A stretch of DNA of 64,000 bases, taken from positions 25,801,501-25,865,500 of the forward strand of contig CM076268.1 in the NCBI GenBank assembly GCA_038380795.1, read 5' to 3'. Under the pieces are notes generated by a model. That model saw only the letters and a program-made list of their open reading frames with translations, was not told the DNA's origin and did no database searches. Positions 61,741 through 64,000 of the stretch are shown piece by piece. Every line of letters starts with the position of its first letter. The stretch's first letter is position 1. This stretch comes from Pyrocephalus nanus. Its lineage: Eukaryota; Chordata; Aves; Passeriformes; Tyrannidae. The translations under genes and the position numbers were made by a program.

Positions 61741-62070
61741 ATTGTTCCTGACTCCGGCGCTGCCGCTCCCCCTGCCGGCTGCAGCCCCGCTGCGGGAACC
61801 GGCTCTGCCGGGCCCTCCCCGCCCTGCGCACACCGGGAATGTCTTTGGGATCGGGGCAGCTTGCTCTCCCCTAAGGAACGGCACGGCTGTTTTCGGCTTC
61901 CCTCCCAGCCCGTTTTCCCCCGCTTCTGCCTGATAGCAGCAGCAGCAGCAGCAGGAGGCACGAAGAAAATCAAACCAGTGCTTTGAAAGGCTTTAATGCG
62001 GGAATTTTCATTTATCTCGTGCGCTGAGTAAACACTCTGAAAAGCTTAATTACTACCCGGTCACGTTCAG
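61741..62070. promoter_or_regulatory. CpG island
   Basis: Seventeen CpGs were counted between 61741 and 61975, with five more to 62070, in a strongly GC-rich stretch (CCGGCGCTGCCGC, GCCGGGCCC, CCCGCCCTGCGCAC). Nothing else in the window compares. CpG islands of this kind mark promoters or developmental enhancers. No clear donor fixes a direction of transcription. Open frames on both strands here follow from the lack of stop codons in GC-rich DNA. Confidence 0.6.
61935..61952 (+). repeat. AGC trinucleotide repeat
   Basis: Six AGC units at the right-hand end of the GC-rich core of the CpG island. On the minus strand one frame reads as six alanines, but no coding exon is supported. Confidence 0.9.
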
Positions 62071-64000
62071 GGAGATGTTTCATTCAGCTTCAGCCCAAAA
62101 GGTCAACAGTGCTTTCCTTAACCTCATCCTCTGCCACTGAAGACTCCTACTTTAGGATGTCTGCAAAGTATTTTGATGGCATCGATCTGTTTTGATCACA
62201 CCTATGTTAGTCTGTTCTCCCAGTATCTCAGCAGGCATACAGCCTCTAGAAGCAATTTCAAACCATTATCATATTGGATTGTGGAAGCATATAAAAAGTG
62301 CAGTAAATCCAAGAGCACTGCAATAAGTGTGATGGAGAAGATTGCCGTCAAAATCTTAATCTAGTTGTTACTTTATACATTGTTTAAATATGAATTTAAA
62401 TTCAAAGGGCAATTAGATGTTTGAGTGGGTAAAAAAAAAACCCAGTACCTCAATAACTAGCAGAAATTCATGGTAATTTGGTATGCATTCTTGTCTGTAC
62501 TTTCGCTCCTCAAGGGGAACTATTAAATAATTTGTTTTAAAGGGGAAAAAGTGACAAATACATAATTCTTGTGTTTGATATTAAAGGCCAGACTGAAAAA
62601 GAGCACATGAAAAGCATCCCGGGAGAGCATGGCAGCCTGCACAAGCCTGTGGGAAGGTGGAGGAGGGGAAGTTGATGAAAAATATAGACAATACCCCAAG
62701 AGAGTACATATGAAGAAAAAATGGAAAATAAAGGCAAGTCAAAGAAAAGCACACAAAGTTGTGTGAGATGAATTCCTTTAATCTCACATAATCCAGGTGC
62801 ATCTAAGAAACATATTTTGAGTTACAAATTTTGTTTTCTAGTATGATATTGGAAGTAATCTACATAGATGGAAACTAAATTAGAAAAGTTTGGTTTATAT
62901 CACTTTTATGCCATGTAATGCACTCGATTAGACTGGTTTTACTTAAACTGTGCTTGGAATTTTAAAAATTGCCACTTGATGTATAATTAAGAGTTATTTG
63001 TTGGAGTTCCTTTAATCATAGAAACCTTTGTTTAGGTTTTTAATTTGTCTGACAATGAAAAAAATAAGACAACATATATTAGGGTAAAGACTGCATTTGT
63101 GGTGAGAGCTAGCTAGTGTTTTTATCAGCTTTATTTTCTGCTCCAAAATTTTGGGTAAAAGATGAGTCTAGAGACTTGAGGTAACCTCACAACTTTGTAG
63201 CCTTAGAAATGCTCAGGAACTGAGAAAAATTACATGCTTTGATTCTGGGGACTGCAGTTTCCAGACAGCTATCTCTCTCCAAACCAGGGCTAGGAGGAGA
63301 ATGTAGAAAACAAGGAACCAGGTAAAAACTGAACATATCATTTCTGTGTTTAAACACAGAAATTAAGAAATTATTAAGGGAATTGCAACGAGAATGATAA
63401 TTTGACCCCTTTGCCTTCTTCTAGATTGCATGTCCTCTGGTAGGATTTGATGTAGAACACGAAAAGAACATGAGAGGTCTCCATGCACAGTTCAGCCTCC
63501 AACATGTTACTCACTGCAGACACCAGCTGCCTTTTAGTGGACATAAGTGCTTTTTCAGCCAGAAAATTCTGCGTAACAATAATGTCATAGCAGGGCAAAT
63601 CTGTTGGATTTGTGTCTCAAGGAATGAATAAAAGTAATTGTTTTCCTTAATTACTTTCCCTACCCCCATCAGGGTAGGGAAGGTTGGTTGGTTTGTTTCT
63701 CAGTTTTTAACAAAGGTCATTCTGATCCATTTGTGTCTCCTTATATTTGAGCAACTGCAACACTGATGCAGGGATAGAGCAAGCACACTTTTGTTTCTCT
63801 CTGTAGCACCAAACAACTCCTGCAGTAGTTACTGCTCTTCCTTGGGGCATTTGGAGACTGCAGCAGAGGCATGAAGAGAATCAGGGCTATGGACAGGAGC
63901 CTTCTGCTGTGCTCGTGGAGGAACAAAGATGTTGCTACCACATATTCCATCGGTGTTAAGATGCAGCAAGCAAGCAAGCAGCTTGGCTTTAAATACAAGG
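62071..64000. other. Noncoding tail of window
   Basis: AT-rich with short open frames and no recognised repeat. A weak minus-strand exon-like segment lies near 63.51-63.60 kb (donor GCA/GTGAGT, poor acceptor). Nothing else is supported. Confidence 0.45.

Noticed and set aside
61602..61973. 123-codon minus-strand frame across the CpG island
   Set aside because: Open because GC-rich DNA lacks stop codons; the alanine run comes from the AGC repeat. No splice support or homology is recognised.
1..64000. CRISPR arrays, operons, phage, retroviral or toxin genes
   Set aside because: No spaced direct repeats, gene clusters, LTR pairs or retroviral domain motifs were seen on either strand.

Overview
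The window reads as AT-rich vertebrate chromosomal DNA, most likely from a bird or a close sauropsid relative. Three things suggest this. There is no compact gene layout or long open reading frame anywhere. The only recognisable interspersed repeats are old, decayed MIR/CORE-SINE copies of the amniote type, with at most one weak CR1-like scrap and no L1 or Alu material. GT-rich tracts of the kind common in bird introns occur near 41.1, 42.8 and 56.2 kb. The species and any gene name are inference; no protein here was recognised by family.

Almost all of the 64 kb is intron or intergenic. Two stretches have the best claim to be exons. On the minus strand, 6190-6335 is a 146-base exon with a textbook acceptor, a good donor and 48 open codons. 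On the plus strand, 34065-34162 has a strong acceptor and donor and carries an in-frame stop, then an ATG in strong context, then 11 codons. It looks like a 5'UTR plus first coding exon whose continuation lies downstream. The two point to genes on opposite strands. A set of weaker splice-bounded open segments follows: plus strand 42928-42983, 51919-52095, 59778-59851 and 60537-60596; minus strand 15928-15992, 28813-28913, 30060-30233 and 48314-48439. Pseudo-exons outnumber real exons in vertebrate introns, so most of these should be expected to fail.

Region by region: 1-6.2 kb is noncoding, with a perfect 40-A tract and two zero-length acceptor/donor junctions. The minus-strand exon sits at 6.2 kb. 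From 11.2 to 22.9 kb there is a cluster of MIR-like fragments, a conserved-looking patch at 13.2 kb and a 20-bp perfect palindrome at 19.3 kb. The stretch 23-34 kb is mostly featureless, with weak minus-strand exon candidates. The plus-strand start exon is at 34.1 kb. From 34.2 to 61.7 kb there are low-complexity tracts, putative enhancers (37.3 and 47.6 kb), a recursive-splice-like site (46.17 kb) and weak plus-strand exon candidates. The only clear CpG island in the window is at 61.74-62.07 kb and ends in an AGC repeat.

No rRNA, tRNA, CRISPR array, intact transposon, retrovirus or bacterial-style gene cluster was seen. No exciting new system can be claimed from sequence alone. The most useful leads are the two strong exons, the CpG island and the dense short palindromic or homeodomain-type elements.
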